From the NCBI GenBank assembly GCA_021234155.1, contig JAJEKV010000791.1:26460-90459 (forward strand): a stretch of DNA of 64,000 bases. The letters are read 5' to 3'. A program made the position numbers and the translations under genes. Position 1 is the stretch's first letter. Every line of letters begins with the position of its first letter. This document shows, piece after piece, positions 20,681 through 32,999 of this stretch. This DNA comes from Isoetes taiwanensis (taxonomy: Eukaryota; Streptophyta; Lycopodiopsida; Isoetales; Isoetaceae). The notes beneath the pieces were generated by a model, which saw only the letters and a list, made by a program, of their open reading frames with translations, did not search any database and had not been told where the DNA came from.

Positions 20681-23600
20681 GCCCTTTAAGCCATCCCCAA
20701 ATTTGATTCTAATCCTTTTTCAAACCACGTGATGCTTGGGCAAAAGCGCCCCTCGCTGGTAAACCCCTAATTATGATTTGGGTTGTTGAGCTATTAGGCA
20801 ACTCACCATAAAGAAGATTGTCTAGCTTTCCTAAAAACTAGCTCCAAGTTTCCACTCTATCAAAGCGAGGATTGGCAAAAGGACCTTCTAATTGAGCACC
20901 AAATTACAGGAGGGCTTATGTTTAAATTTGATTTGATGCGCTTCATTACGTAACCGAGAGCAAAAGCTTTTCTTTGCCCTTGATTTTGGCAAAGAATCCC
21001 ATCAATTTGTCCACTAGAAATGTTTGCAATGGCAATATTAGAGAACCATGGTAGAATTGAGGGTAACGCTTCATTTTATGATGGCTTCTTATTGTTTACA
21101 ATGGCAATATTAGAGAACCATAACAAAATTGAGGGCAAAGCTTTGTTTTACCATGGCTTTTTATTATGAAGGGAAGATTCAACAATTTCGAGTCAAGGTA
21201 TCTAAGAATTGTTTGCGATACAAGAATAGTTCAATGGAAAGGAGGAAGTCAATGAGGTTACTCTCGTAATCCAAGCAATGAACATTGATATTTAGGGGCC
21301 TTGAGAATTATATCTTGTTGATCATATAACTAAGAAAGCCTTGATTTTAAGCATCGAGGGCTTATTCATTTTGTTTGTAAAGCCCAGCAAAGCTTGCTTG
21401 GATATCGTTACAATTTTATTTCAAATTTTTAATTAGCTTGTAAAATTAGTCGTATGGAATTCATTGCAAAGTATTAATTAAATGATTGTAATTATCTTCA
21501 TCACTATAATAGTTACTTGTCCATAAGAAGTAAGCTTGCAAAAGAATTAGAAGCTTCAAAACTAGAAATTGCTTTATGAAGATGGCATTCATTAAAGCAT
21601 AGATTGAAACAGGTTTTTAGAGGATAATGATAACTTCAAAAGAGATTGAAGAGGATTGAAGATGATACCATTGGGGGTTAGGAGAGGAAAATAAATTTGA
21701 AGGATGTAAATGTACTTGCCACATGGGGTGGAGGTGTAAAGGAAGGATCACTACTATAGAACACTCGTGAGATTCAAGTATATCTAAGAAAACCTTGTAA
21801 TATTGCTTCTCTGTTGAAGAAACTAGTTACTAAAGATGGTAGAAAATATGTAAGTATTATTTAAACTATCCCTCGAGGATCAATGGGGTCAACACGCAGT
21901 AGATATAGGCATAATTCTCGGGTGAAGAGCATTTGGGAGAGGTGTATCGACACACATCCGCTCATCTAGGCAAACCCTATTATGGGAAAAGCAAGAGGAA
22001 GGGTGGAATAAGGTTGCATATGAAATGGGAGTGTTGTAGCACTCCCTTTCAAAGATTCCTTTAAAAATAAAAAATACACTATGCTCCCCGAAATTGACAT
22101 TTTTAGAAGTCAAGAATTTCCATGATTTAACATTTTTTTCCCCGTAGATTTTGGCTCTCAAGAGAAGCATTAGTGTCCTTTTTAAAACAACATACCCGAA
22201 AAGGTCAAAAATTATAAATGCTAGTAGAAACTAGAAAGCAACAAAAAAAAAAAAAAAACTAGCAAAACGCATACGCCGAGAGGCGGGTCGAGCAAGATCA
22301 AGTTAAAAAAACTATGACAAGGGCTGAAACAAAGTAACTAAGTTTTTCTCTACATTTGAGCAAAACTTTTCAAGCTTTGGAACAATTGAAGTAAAGATTT
22401 ACAATAAATACTTTCTTGTATTTTATTAAGGTTGAAGATCTTGTCTTGTTTATAAGAAGATATATGCTTAAGAAATTACCAAATTAGAGTGTCAATGCTT
22501 CAAATAATTATGCCATGCAAGGGCCTGCATTGCTATGCATGAATTCGGGGAGTTTGTGTAAAAGACATCTTTGTTATTATAAAACCACCGGAATGTATTT
22601 CAGAATCAAATTATGACTAATAGTTTTGTTACTTTATGTTTTTTATATGAACATATGATGAAGGGTTGATCACAATCATGTTCCCATTTGCTTTTACAAT
22701 TTGCGGTAATCAGAATCATGATTTGGTCGATAGGCTATATACTTATGGTGGCTTCATCAAAGATACAATCAAATGGCCTAAGACATCTTCAAATACCGGT
22801 CTACAAATCCTAAAGTATTGACTAGGAGTTTCTTGGACAAACATAATTATCATATTTCAAAATTTCCCTTTGTCTATTTAGTACTCCTTCCTTGTATGAA
22901 CAAGAAAAAAATATGTATCTCTTGTTTCCCCTTCTTTTGAGTATTTATTCAAGCCTAGGATAGCATCAAGTGTGGACTCTATTTTAAGTTCTCAAAATAA
23001 CAAGCCAATTTATTTATATGTAGCTGGAATGTCTCAAGTGGTGGTTGTTATCTTGTTTTGAAGCTATTATTAAAGATGCGCATACCTTAGAGGCGATAAC
23101 TAAAATATTGATAGTTGCAAAATACATATTTAACTTTTCATAATCTATTGCCGAGAAGGAGCTTGGATTTGACTTACTAGCTTTATTTAGTGATGTTGAG
23201 CTTGTCTTGTTTTCATTTAAAGTAGGATATCAGATCGGGGCCATTCTTGATTATGTTCAAATAGTCAATATATAGTTCTTCACTCAATTATTGCTTGACT
23301 CACGATGCAAAAGGATGGTAAAGGCTACGGGAAGAAAAAAGGATCTTTACCTTTTTGATAAAGGCACAAAACAACTAAAGTGGCCCGATAGGCATGGGCT
23401 TTTTCATACATTGGGACACGATTCTTTGCATTCCTGAGCTTGATCCTATATTAGGATCATCTATTATGATTTAACTATCAAAAATAACATTGAAAACAAC
23501 ATACTATACATGTGATTGATAATTCTCATCTTCCAACAATTTACCTTTAATATCACTTATTGACTCTTTCTAGAGGCACGTATATCTGCCCATAATATAT

Positions 23601-24449
23601 GTTGCTTTCTTGCAAAAGGCATTCGTAAACATTGAAAATCAATGCCTAACCAATCATTGTAATTAACATATTAAATTTGCGGCATATATGTAACTAGTTA
23701 TATCTATTTAAACATATGTGAAGTACAATAGAGTCTGTCATTGCGGGTATTAATAGAGGCCTTGCGGCATTAAATTTGCGGCATGCATGATGATGCTTCA
23801 GGTATTTTTTGAGAGATGAACAAAGGAAAATGCAGATCCAACAAATAATAAAGGTAAGAAGCATACCCATTGAACCGGCATCACGAGTTTCCTCCCATAT
23901 TCACATCATGAGGTTATAGGCATAAACAAAATAAGGATAAGGATTAATGGTAAGGAATGATTGTGTATCGGACAAGAATTGTATACAAGGATCTCATGAT
24001 TGACTCGAAAATATCATTTATGAATTGTCTTCTGGAACAAGAGTATGTATGAGTCAAGCATCCTCACGAGATATAAGTGGTCACCCCTTAACATGGCAAG
24101 GTTATAGAAAGTAAAGAGAATGCCAATGTTGTCACGTTCTTTGGAACTAAAAGCTCTTCATAAGGTACTATATCAAACATCCATCCATTCGCCTAGAGAC
24201 TCCTTGAAATACGAGCGAGGTATAATTGGCATCAAAAAATCTTCATAATATCTATTCCATGTTTCTTAACAATGCCAACTAGTCTTGTAGGTGGATGTGG
24301 CGTTCCAAGAAATATACCATAAATCGTGATATTTTACGGGTAAAATCACTATACAAGTCTACCTTCATAGCCTTGTATACCATAGAGTTAGTGGCATAGG
24401 GTGCATGTCTAAGTTATTCATATAACTTAGACACCCTTTGTGAGCCATT
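20681..24449. other. AT-rich stretch without recognisable genes
   Basis: Frequent stops in all frames. Holds one tandem duplication (21,027-21,170) and an A-run near 22,244. No domain, LTR or RNA gene recognised. Confidence 0.6.
21027..21170. repeat. About 71-bp tandem duplication
   Basis: CAATGGCAATATTAGAGAAC followed by an ATTGAGGG word and a GCTT-ATTTTA-TGGCTT word occurs twice (near 21,030 and 21,100), with scattered substitutions. Confidence 0.9.
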
Positions 24450-25900
24450 TTCCACGTGGCCTTATCCTATTGGGCTTGCGCCACACCGGCCTTACCCATT
24501 GGCGCGGTGGTATAACATGTGAACCCTAACCTATAAAGGCCTAAGCCCTAACCCTAGGCCTCTTTTTTGGCTCCAGCGGTCACGGGAACCTTCCCTCAAA
24601 ACTCCGTTTGAACCGTTCATGTGGCATAGCCTATGCAGCACGCCCGGGCGTGAGCGTCAATAGAAGTGGGAGCTTACTCAACCACCTCAAGATGGGTGGA
24701 GATGCAGGGGAGTAGGAGGGAGTTCCTCGGAGCGGTATTTGGGTTGGGAGTTCTTTGTAGATCATCGGAAGTTAGAACCTAGATGAGTTAACATTTTGTG
24801 TCTCTAGTGGAGCTTCCAAGAACCCTCCCTAGATCTTAAACCCTAATCAATGAACCCTAACTATAAGTTAGATGTATATGATTAGGTTTAGATGTTTATT
24901 CTCATTATTATATGTGGATATGTGATGTTGGTTGATCATGTTTGCTCCTCTTGTATTGGAAGGGGGTAGAGACCTAGTAGCCATTGCACAGTGATGCTCC
25001 TAGTTTAGACCCTTTGGTTTTCATTATTATTATGCGGTATAGGAACCCACCCACCAGAACTCTGAGGGCTATGATATGACGCAGTGCTACATAACGGCTA
25101 AAGGCGAGGCAGAGGGAGGGTCCCCGAGCGGCCTCTTTGGGAAACCCATAGCGGGCTGACTTATAGCCTGGGTCACTTCTCGGGAGTGGGTGTGAGGGCA
25201 TGGGTCCGACACCTCACAGGGCAATGGTGTCCCCTGCCTCAAAAGCTACGGTGGCGGCCTAGCTCTTGTTTTGGGGGTTTAAGTCTGGGAAGAATTGTGT
25301 GTGCTTCAGCCGCGCCTGCGGAACCTCTAGGACCGTGGCCCGAGGAAGGGGAGATGGAACCCTTCCGCCTTTGGACGGACGGGGGTGGGGATACCATGAG
25401 ATTGCGGTGACCGAAGGCTGGAGTCATGCCGAGGCCGGTCTAGCCCATCCGCCAAAGTATGCCGCGAGGGAGGGGCGATTAGGTGGTCAACCCTAGCCAT
25501 TGTTTATAGCCTTTGACCCATTGTTATGACTCTGGTCTGCTCTATCTTGTGGCCTAGCCACGTCCCACCTCCCCATGAGTCTGAGGCCTTGGTTGGGCCT
25601 CTCATGTTCTATGGCATGTTTATCTCTATTGTATCTATGGATGTATGGATATGTCTGCCTTCGAGGTAGTTCGATATATTATTATTACTGTTCTGGACGT
25701 TGTTTACATGCTTCCGCTGTTATAGGAGCCCACAGGGAAGGGGCGCAAGACACTCACAGTGCCCTCTCCACTAGGGATACCCCCAGGTGCGGGATAGATG
25801 TAGGGCCCATGCGGTCGAGGACGGATGGGGAATTCTATAGAGTGTCTGGCAGGGCATCGATATTTTGTAGGAGTCCACATTGGAGGTAAGTTATCACCTA
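24450..25900 (+). repeat. Copy 2 of the dispersed GC-rich repeat (probable LTR)
   Basis: The best-kept copy. It opens with a TATA-like ACCTATAAAGGCC (about 24,530) followed by CCCTAACCCTAGG, as in an LTR promoter and leader. It then runs through GGGGGTAGAGACCT (24,962), ATGGGTCCGACAC (25,199), CAACCCTAGCCAT (25,487) and ACATGCTTCCGC (25,706). Each anchor is found in reverse complement between about 33,900 and 33,100. No coding domain is attached on either side. Borders are approximate. Confidence 0.65.
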
Positions 25901-26489
25901 CTACGCGCCATAGTTTATGCCAAATTGTGCTCCTGCAAGCAAACAATCTCCAAGCGCGAATAATTAAAGTATTAAGAAAATCTGAAAATGCATTAGAACA
26001 TGTTGATATTAATTGGGGAGCTATTCAATAGAAACCCGGTTCGGTCAAACTAATGTAAAAATCATAGAGACCATAAGAACGAAAGTAGTTTATTATAATT
26101 AACAAGCCGGCTATGGAGCACACATATAAGAACAAATTACGAAGATTAAAACTATATTTATAAGCAAAGCATTATGCACACAATAAAGCATATCCATTTA
26201 CTCCGTATAATAAGCCACGCCAAATTTTTGCAAAGAACATAAGATTACAAATGCAACTGTTAGAACTCCAAACTTACGGAAAGAACACAAATAGTTAAGC
26301 AATCTTTTATCCGTAGATAAGAAAAAGCAAATTTCAGAAGAATAGAGCATGATTTTCTGTTGGTATAAACATCACGGCTTTAAGAAGAAGTTCCAAGCGA
26401 TCACCGCTTCTAAGCTGCACCAATTTATCAAAGAGTGCGATTAAAATTTTTCCTTATCTTCGTGCACTCGAGTTGCTCATGCATACAAG
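25901..26489. other. Spacer between the LTR-like repeat and the LINE
   Basis: AT-rich DNA without a recognisable gene. The bases up to 26,501 and those from 32,607 onwards were contiguous before the LINE inserted. Confidence 0.5.
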
Positions 26490-27699
26490 TTGTAGCTTGT
26501 TTTTTTTTTTTTTGAAGGATCAAGTTAATTAATATGTAATAAGTACAAGAAGAAGCGATACTAGGGTGCTCCCGCCCACACTCGGGCAAGCACCCAAATG
26601 GCACACATACCTAGCTACGACTCATGGGACAAACTCCGCCAAAGTCGGCTCTACAATGAGGAGAGTCCTCTCCCATACGGCTGCCTTGAACCGCTTCTTT
26701 ACGAGGGCATGCCATGTAAGAAAGATATAATTTGTACCTCAATTGGGATCAACACCCTGCATCGCAGGCGTCCACATTCCTGGAACACACCCAGCGCCGC
26801 CGCCTAAATGACATGCGAATCCGGCCTTACACAAAATGGAAGGCCTTGAAAAGGCCGAGACCACCCAGTGGGATACACCCCGGAGAACCTTGACTAGGGC
26901 CGGGATGTGAAAGAGGCGGGACCCTGACCGCCATGTAGAATACTGGATCTCAGGTGCAAAAAGAAACATACACGGTGCTCGAGTCTCAACACAAGCACCA
27001 CACGGATGGGAATCGCTAATGGGGATTGGATCCTGTGAACCGCGTATTCACTCTCAAGAACCGACATGTACTATACGGCCACAAAGACTGATCAGGATCT
27101 TGGAGGCGAGATTGGGTTCCACACCCATCTCCGGATGTTAACCCCATTATCATATCCCTAACACAGCAGACTCCAGGCGTCCAGGGGAGGCAGCATCCCG
27201 AATTGCCAAGAGCTGCTGGGACTTTAATAAGTTTGAGGGGTCAACTTTTGGATGATGACTCATCAATACCGACGCCTTCTGGGTTGGTGCCGGTGCAGCA
27301 TTAGCCACCTCGTACCCTTGAATAGGACAATCCCGCTCCTCAAGTCAAAACATGTGACGAAAAGACTGCCAGAGCATGCGGTACGCCAACATCGATATAC
27401 CACTCTTCATCGTCAAGACCCATCTGCGCCACCGCTGGGCTTCGGGGATCGATGGTTGCCGCCGACACCGTAAGCACTGGGAAAGAGAATCCACTATGGC
27501 GATGCCTCTAACCGAATGCAATCATGATCAATGAAATACGCTCGGGCTCCTGTTTCAGGAGCCCCGGAAAGGGGAGGCATTAACATATGGCCTGAGCATC
27601 CACAAATAACTGATGGAAGCCGCAGTGCACCTGGGACGGCTTATGGAAAACTACTCGAGTGAGACGGCGGATCGATGAAGCGGGGACCATGCCCGGGAG

Positions 27700-30290
27700 T
27701 CAAGCCGATTCGACAATCGCAAAATGAACTTAGAAACATGACCTTACTATGGAGCGAGAGGTCCAAAAGCCGAGGCCACACAGCACTTTTGGGCTGGCCA
27801 AGACTTCCACCAGGCTACCTTGGCGCCCCCTTCCTCATTGCCTCCCCAAACAAAGTTACGAACTATGAGGAAATTTCGAACCTTTGCCTTCGGCGCCCAG
27901 GATGATGGAGGCCATATAAATATGAGTTGAGCATAACACGGTTCACCGTGATTCTGCGGGCCATGGGAAGTTTCCCTCCCTTCCACCAATTAAAGGTCCG
28001 ACGCGGTCCCACTAGAATGTCCTCCCAAATACCGCCTGCCAAGATGTCAATGCCAAGCGTGATGGCAAAGCACGGAGCATGTCCCCGCTTGTTGCGTCGG
28101 GCCAAGGAAATTGGGGCGTGACCCACGGGCATGGGATCTGGCCACGGCCATCTTGTACCGTCCAATTCATGAGGCAGCAGGGCCAGAGAAAATGTGTCTA
28201 GAAGCTCCTTCCGTGTTTAACAGTTCCTCTCGTCCGAGGGAAGAAAGAGTCATCAACATAATCGGCTTCAATATCTGCATGACCCATCCGCCATTCTCCC
28301 CTCCATAACCCTCTCACCGCCGAGACGATAGCTGCGTAGAGACCTCAAAGCGACGATGGTAAATAGGAAGGCGCCAAAAGGGCATCCTGGCGAACTCCAC
28401 GGCCTGAGAAAAGATCGGTGATGACTGCGGACATAGGATGATGGCTCGCGACATTAAGAAACTTGAACCATCACTTTGAAAGTTCTCACCACACCCAAAA
28501 GCAAGCATCATCCTTCTCGAGAAAATCCCAACACTATCATAGGCCTTCGCTGGGAAGTCCAACTTCATACACTATCCACGACATTCTCTGTACCGTGCTG
28601 AATGCCCTCGAATGCCGCCGCTACATTGTTAAGAATATGCTTGCCTCGAATGAAGCCGACCGCATGAGACTAATAGCCTCCTTCGGGACTACTTGCGCCT
28701 AAGTGAGAGGGCCTTCGCTACTATCTTGTACAATAGAAAGCGAAGCATAATCGGACGCCAACCGAGATGACAGATGGCTCCTTTACCTTCGGTATTAATG
28801 AGATGCGGCTGGTGTTAAGCCTATAATCAAGCGCCTTTGAAGTGCATCTTGATAGGTCTACATCACCGAAGTCTCCCACAATATTCTTGGAAGAACTCCA
28901 CCTGAATGTTGTCCGCACCAAGGCACTTATGAGGGGCCAAGGCGCTGCAAGCCTCCCTCAAGCTCTTGCTTTTGTGGCGGGCGCCGCGCCCGCCTCCTAT
29001 CCGCCAGCAACCTACATGACACCTTATTGAGCACTATCTCCTCCATGACGCGGTGTAAGGGATACCTCTTCTCCCGAAAGAATCGAGAGAAGTACGAAAA
29101 AGTAGCCCCTAATCGTCGTTCATGGATCGGCAGAGTGGCCATCGTGCAATGCCGAGACGATATTGAGGCCGCTTCGCTGTCACATCGGCAGGCTACGAAG
29201 AACATTCGAGAATTGGTGTCCCTTCCGCAGGCGTGTGATCCTCGCTTTCACTCTTGCCTCGAGCAGCTCTCCTAGACTCTCTGCTACAATGTGGTGCAAT
29301 ATCTCGCTCTCCAAGACACATCGACGGCTCCCGAGGGTTCCAATTCACATACAATGCCTCTAAGACCTCGCGCTCTTGCCGTGCTCTCCGGACTCCCCCA
29401 CGACTTGGCGAATGCCTTGATCTCAGCCAGGCCTTCCTACTATTCCTGACATCCCAAAGTGATCTCGGAAGACACGGAACCAAATGCTTGGCATCTCCAA
29501 GAGAAATCGGCATCCTTTAATAGGCGGTGTCCGGTTTGAACACTATGCGCTTGTGGCCGTCTCGAAGTCCCGAGAAATTAACTAAGGTCAATGATCGAGA
29601 CCCGGTGGGATGAATGTTCTTCCGCTTTTGAGCAAAGGCGCCCGGTCCGATCTTTGGGGTATTAGCACATAGCATCTGTCATGTCGAGCATACGCCGCCC
29701 GTGCCCCGGCCCATTGATTACACCTGTAAATGTGGAGTCGCCCGATGACTCGGGCCAAATGCAAGGAGTCCAACAATCCGTACCCATTGCTGCCGCTCAA
29801 AACCCTGTACCACTTGGCGCCCCTATCACCTATCCCGAAAGCAATCTAAGCCATGTTGAAATCACCTAGCGACAACTAAGCCACACCAGCCCCCAAAGGA
29901 TGTGACCTTATGCCTGCTTCGTTGATGCCTAATAACGCCCTCTACAAGACTATTGTGGTATAGACATTCTGACTGCCACTCATGCGGCCCCCTCTCGCCA
30001 CTTGATGATGACCCACCTACCTAACCAGTCGGCCGGGTAAAAGTCACACAAGACATGCATCTTCCATGCCATGGCGGTGCCACCTTTGAGGCCCAAGAGA
30101 TGGCAAGGGCAGCGGCATATTGCGACCTAAACATGTCCAAGAATGCCCGTGTACATCCCCCACCGGACACTTATGTTCTTACCCAGACCACACGGGATAT
30201 CCAGGTCCATCTTAGAACCATAACGCCACTCGCGTTCTCTTCTTGGGTGACGAGCTTTCCCTCGCACATTCCAGCTCAAGATCTTCTTGT
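27700..30290 (-). pseudogene. LINE ORF2 (endonuclease and reverse transcriptase) remnant
   Basis: It starts with KILSWNVRGKARHPRRE (30,285 downwards), the conserved beginning of the APE-type endonuclease. The RT begins near 28,815 with RISLIPKVKEPSVIS. Motif A KLDFPAKAYDSVGI lies at about 28,565-28,525, and motif C ADYVDDSFF around 28,249-28,260 keeps both catalytic aspartates. The thumb and tail continue with KLPMARRITVNRVMLNS and FVWGGNEEGGAKVAWWKS (28,000-27,800). Several frameshifts and stops separate these blocks. Unlike the other LINE in the window, the YxDD residues survive, yet no continuous protein can be translated. Confidence 0.85.
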
Positions 30291-30879
30291 CTATAAATAC
30301 TACTGGAAAGAAGGATTCTTATGTTGCTTCTTCTTCCGTCCCCTGCCTCGTAGGCAAAGTGGGCCCTTGGCCCAAGTCATATGGGACAAGAGCGAGCAGA
30401 TTATGCGAGGAGCGACCTCAAAGATCCAAATCCACCTCGTCTCGCCCAAGAGTGCGAGCCACTTGCCAAGTTCCATCCTCAAGCCGAGGCTTGTGTAGAT
30501 CCCCATCGGACTCGACGGTTGCACACCGCTTCTCCACCAGCCCTGCGCACACATCTTTGAGGCTACCGCCTCGCCGGCTCTTGAAGTCATGGAATGTGGA
30601 ACAATTTAGGTCACCGTCTGTGGGGGCATAGTTGGGATTGTGCCACTTTTGCCCCTGGAATAGCCATAGCCAGTTATCCGCAGAGACAGGAGAGGCCTCA
30701 CAGACGGGACCTAGGCTGGCCTGTCTGAGCCGGGCCGGAGGCGCCTCCACCGACAAAAGCTTGAGGCGGGCCTGAGCCCCCAAAAATCCTCAGCCTTGCT
30801 TCCTCGTGGCACCCAGGCACTCTGGCGGTGCCTCAGGTTCGGAAGCGAGCACCGCAAAGACCGGGAGGCGGGGGACATT

Positions 30880-31310
30880 CTCCCAATCTCTACCCCCGCT
30901 CGAGGGTCTCCGAGAGGAAACCGAAAATACCAATCACCGCTCCCAACAGCCATCGAGGAAGGTAGTGGACTATCTGTGGGTAAAGCTACACAAATCTTGA
31001 TTGCCTGGACAATGCAATGGGAATATGCCCTCGAGCCCATTTGCAATCGCAATCATGAACTACGCAAAAGCATCTGCGGGAAGATCCACCACCTCAAACC
31101 GGGCCGGGATCTTCAAGGCCGAAAGGGATCGATGCACTCACCCTGGGGGGTGTATCGCCGTAAATCGAGTAATTTCCCAACATGAGGTCCACCCCTCTTG
31201 CTACTATCCTCTCCACCACCGTGAGGGCGCCGTCGAACATGAGGAGGAAGAAGTTATTACCCAGAACTTCAAGGATTTGAACGGGCGTGATCCCCAAATT
31301 TTAAAGTGAG
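30880..31310 (-). pseudogene. LINE ORF1 (DUF4283-like) remnant
   Basis: The minus-strand frame at 31,297-31,094 reads ILEVLGNNFFLLMFDGALTV and then GVDLMLGNYSIY and PFGLEDPGPVWV, with the pattern of plant LINE/Gag DUF4283 domains (a FFLF-F core, a GPW/P segment and a PVWVRLP-type strand). It continues in a shifted frame below 31,052 (VALPTDSPLP). In plant L1 elements this protein coats the transcript as the RNP partner of ORF2. The zinc-knuckle region expected after it was not identified with certainty. Confidence 0.7.
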
Positions 31311-32618
31311 CTTGTACCACCCACCACTCTCCTTTGCGTCCAAAGACTAAAGATAGTACCAAGATAGTACACCAAAGATTGCGCCGCGAGACTAGATTGG
31401 AAATAGACTTAAGGTCTTGTTGGTGATCTACCTCGATTATATTAATAGAGGGACGATGGGGTCAACCAGTAACTCTCTCTGTTATGCTGATTGAAAGGCC
31501 AACACCTCCTCCATTCTGCGCAGTGTCCGCCGGCCACTATATGAATCCATTCCAAATCCATTCCGAAAACCGGCGGATGAGAGCCACGCCACCCGTATCA
31601 TTAGATTCATGAGGCAGGCCTGCCGGCGCCAACTCCATGCCCCCTGCCGCCCGCCTCTCTAGAGTGGGAATCTTGCGACTTAGAAGGATTATCTAAATGC
31701 TGCGACGCACCACTCCGATGCCTCGCCGGAGACAGGCATTACCGGCTCTCCCGCTGCGAAGGGTCCTTCGGCATGTAGGAGGCGGGCAAACCCGGACTTC
31801 GAACGTGGGTTGCCATCTCCGGTGGAGGCATGCTGCTTTGGGACTTCCAGTTCCGCCTCCCGCGACCTAGTGCAACCGCCTCCGACCTAGTGCAACCCAT
31901 CGCATGAGGGGGCTCCCCCACACCGGCCACCTCAGAAGCTATCGACAAGGGTAACTGTTTACGAGACCCCCCACCTCCCTAACACTGCAGACCGTCCCCT
32001 GCCCCCTTCACACCTTCCGGCCACAGAGCCTCCGCAGGGTCTTGTCCGGACCACAGGCCGCCGCCTGTAACCCGGAGGGGACCCGATGAGACGATTCGCC
32101 CCAACTCTTTATTCCCAAAATTCCTTTTGCCCCATCGGTTGGGCAACCCAATAATCATCTCCCTACAACCTCGTTGTGATCCGACCACCGAGAGCTACTT
32201 GGGCCGGCTCGCATGGAGTGCAATGACACTATCCCAAAGTAGGGGCGGGCTGCGCCCATAGATCGGGTCGAATCGTCTCCACCCACGATGTCGGGTTGGT
32301 CTGCGACCTTGAAGTCAAAGTACCTAAAAGGCGTGGAATCGCTCTCCTTAGCCGGCCGTCAGCTTTGCTTTCCTAATCTGGCCTCCGTGAGCCGGCGGGA
32401 GACGGATCAAGTTGTTGACCGGAGACCCCGTGCAGACGATTACTTGGGCCAGCTTACACCACCTTTGGAATCCACTTAGGCGAATTTGGATGAATCGCCA
32501 TAGCTTCCAGTCCCGGGTTGCTATCCCTACCATACCGCCCACCAAGTCACTTAACTCCGCCGGAAGCTCTCGGAAGGCGCTACCGGCCCGCCATCGCCTC
32601 TACTGATTGTAGCTTGTT

Positions 32619-32999
32619 CCATTATTGTCTCATAATTTTCGAGTTTGCTTGAAATATGGCTCCACAAATGGAGCGAGACATAGATCGATACCATTTTGCC
32701 TAGAGTTTCCACTTTGGCTTCTGACCATGTGCATCGATCCTAGCTTCGTAGATGTGCACAAAGCCTTTAGATTGTGCTGCAAAGGTCTCCACAAAGATCA
32801 AGCATGGTGGCAATGGTGACTTCATCCTCGATTCATGCCCTGCATTTGCATTTGCTCAAAGAGGTCAAGTGCATATTTGCCCCCCATACTTTTGTATAAG
32901 CTAAAACTATAGCATTTCAGGACGCCCCCGAATATATCTGGCGCTCCCGGACGTATACATACAGGGACTTCCCCCTCCCATGGCAATCATCTAACCATG
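32619..32999. other. Spacer, no gene seen
   Basis: Continuation of the pre-insertion DNA to the right of the LINE (formerly joined to sequence left of 26,490). Nothing recognised. Confidence 0.5.

Larger units (their letters stand above)
26490..32618 (-). mobile_element. Full-length L1-type LINE with target-site duplication
   Basis: A minus-strand element of about 6.1 kb. Its 3' poly(A) appears as a run of about 14 T at 26,500-26,513. The element is flanked by the direct repeat TTGTAGCTTGTT (26,490-26,501 and 32,607-32,618), the expected target-site duplication of target-primed reverse transcription. In element order there is an ORF1 region with a DUF4283-like nucleic-acid-binding domain (about 31,300-30,880). 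ORF2 follows with an endonuclease starting KILSWNVRG (30,285-30,256), an RT entry ISLIPKVKEP (about 28,810-28,780), RT motif A KLDFPAKAYDSV (about 28,565), the YVDD box (28,260-28,249), and the post-RT word RNFVWGGNEEGG (about 27,860-27,825). Frames shift many times, so neither ORF is intact. The block is GC-rich against its AT-rich surroundings. Confidence 0.92.

Noticed and set aside
19683-20732. Eight overlapping Phe/Leu/Ser-rich open frames that look like membrane proteins
   Set aside because: They occur in all three + frames because A is nearly absent from the strand, which removes stop codons. No family resemblance and no splice structure.
28111-31309. Many + strand open frames across the GC-rich block
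   Set aside because: They are antisense to the minus-strand LINE, whose RT, endonuclease and ORF1 motifs, poly(A) and target duplication explain the region.
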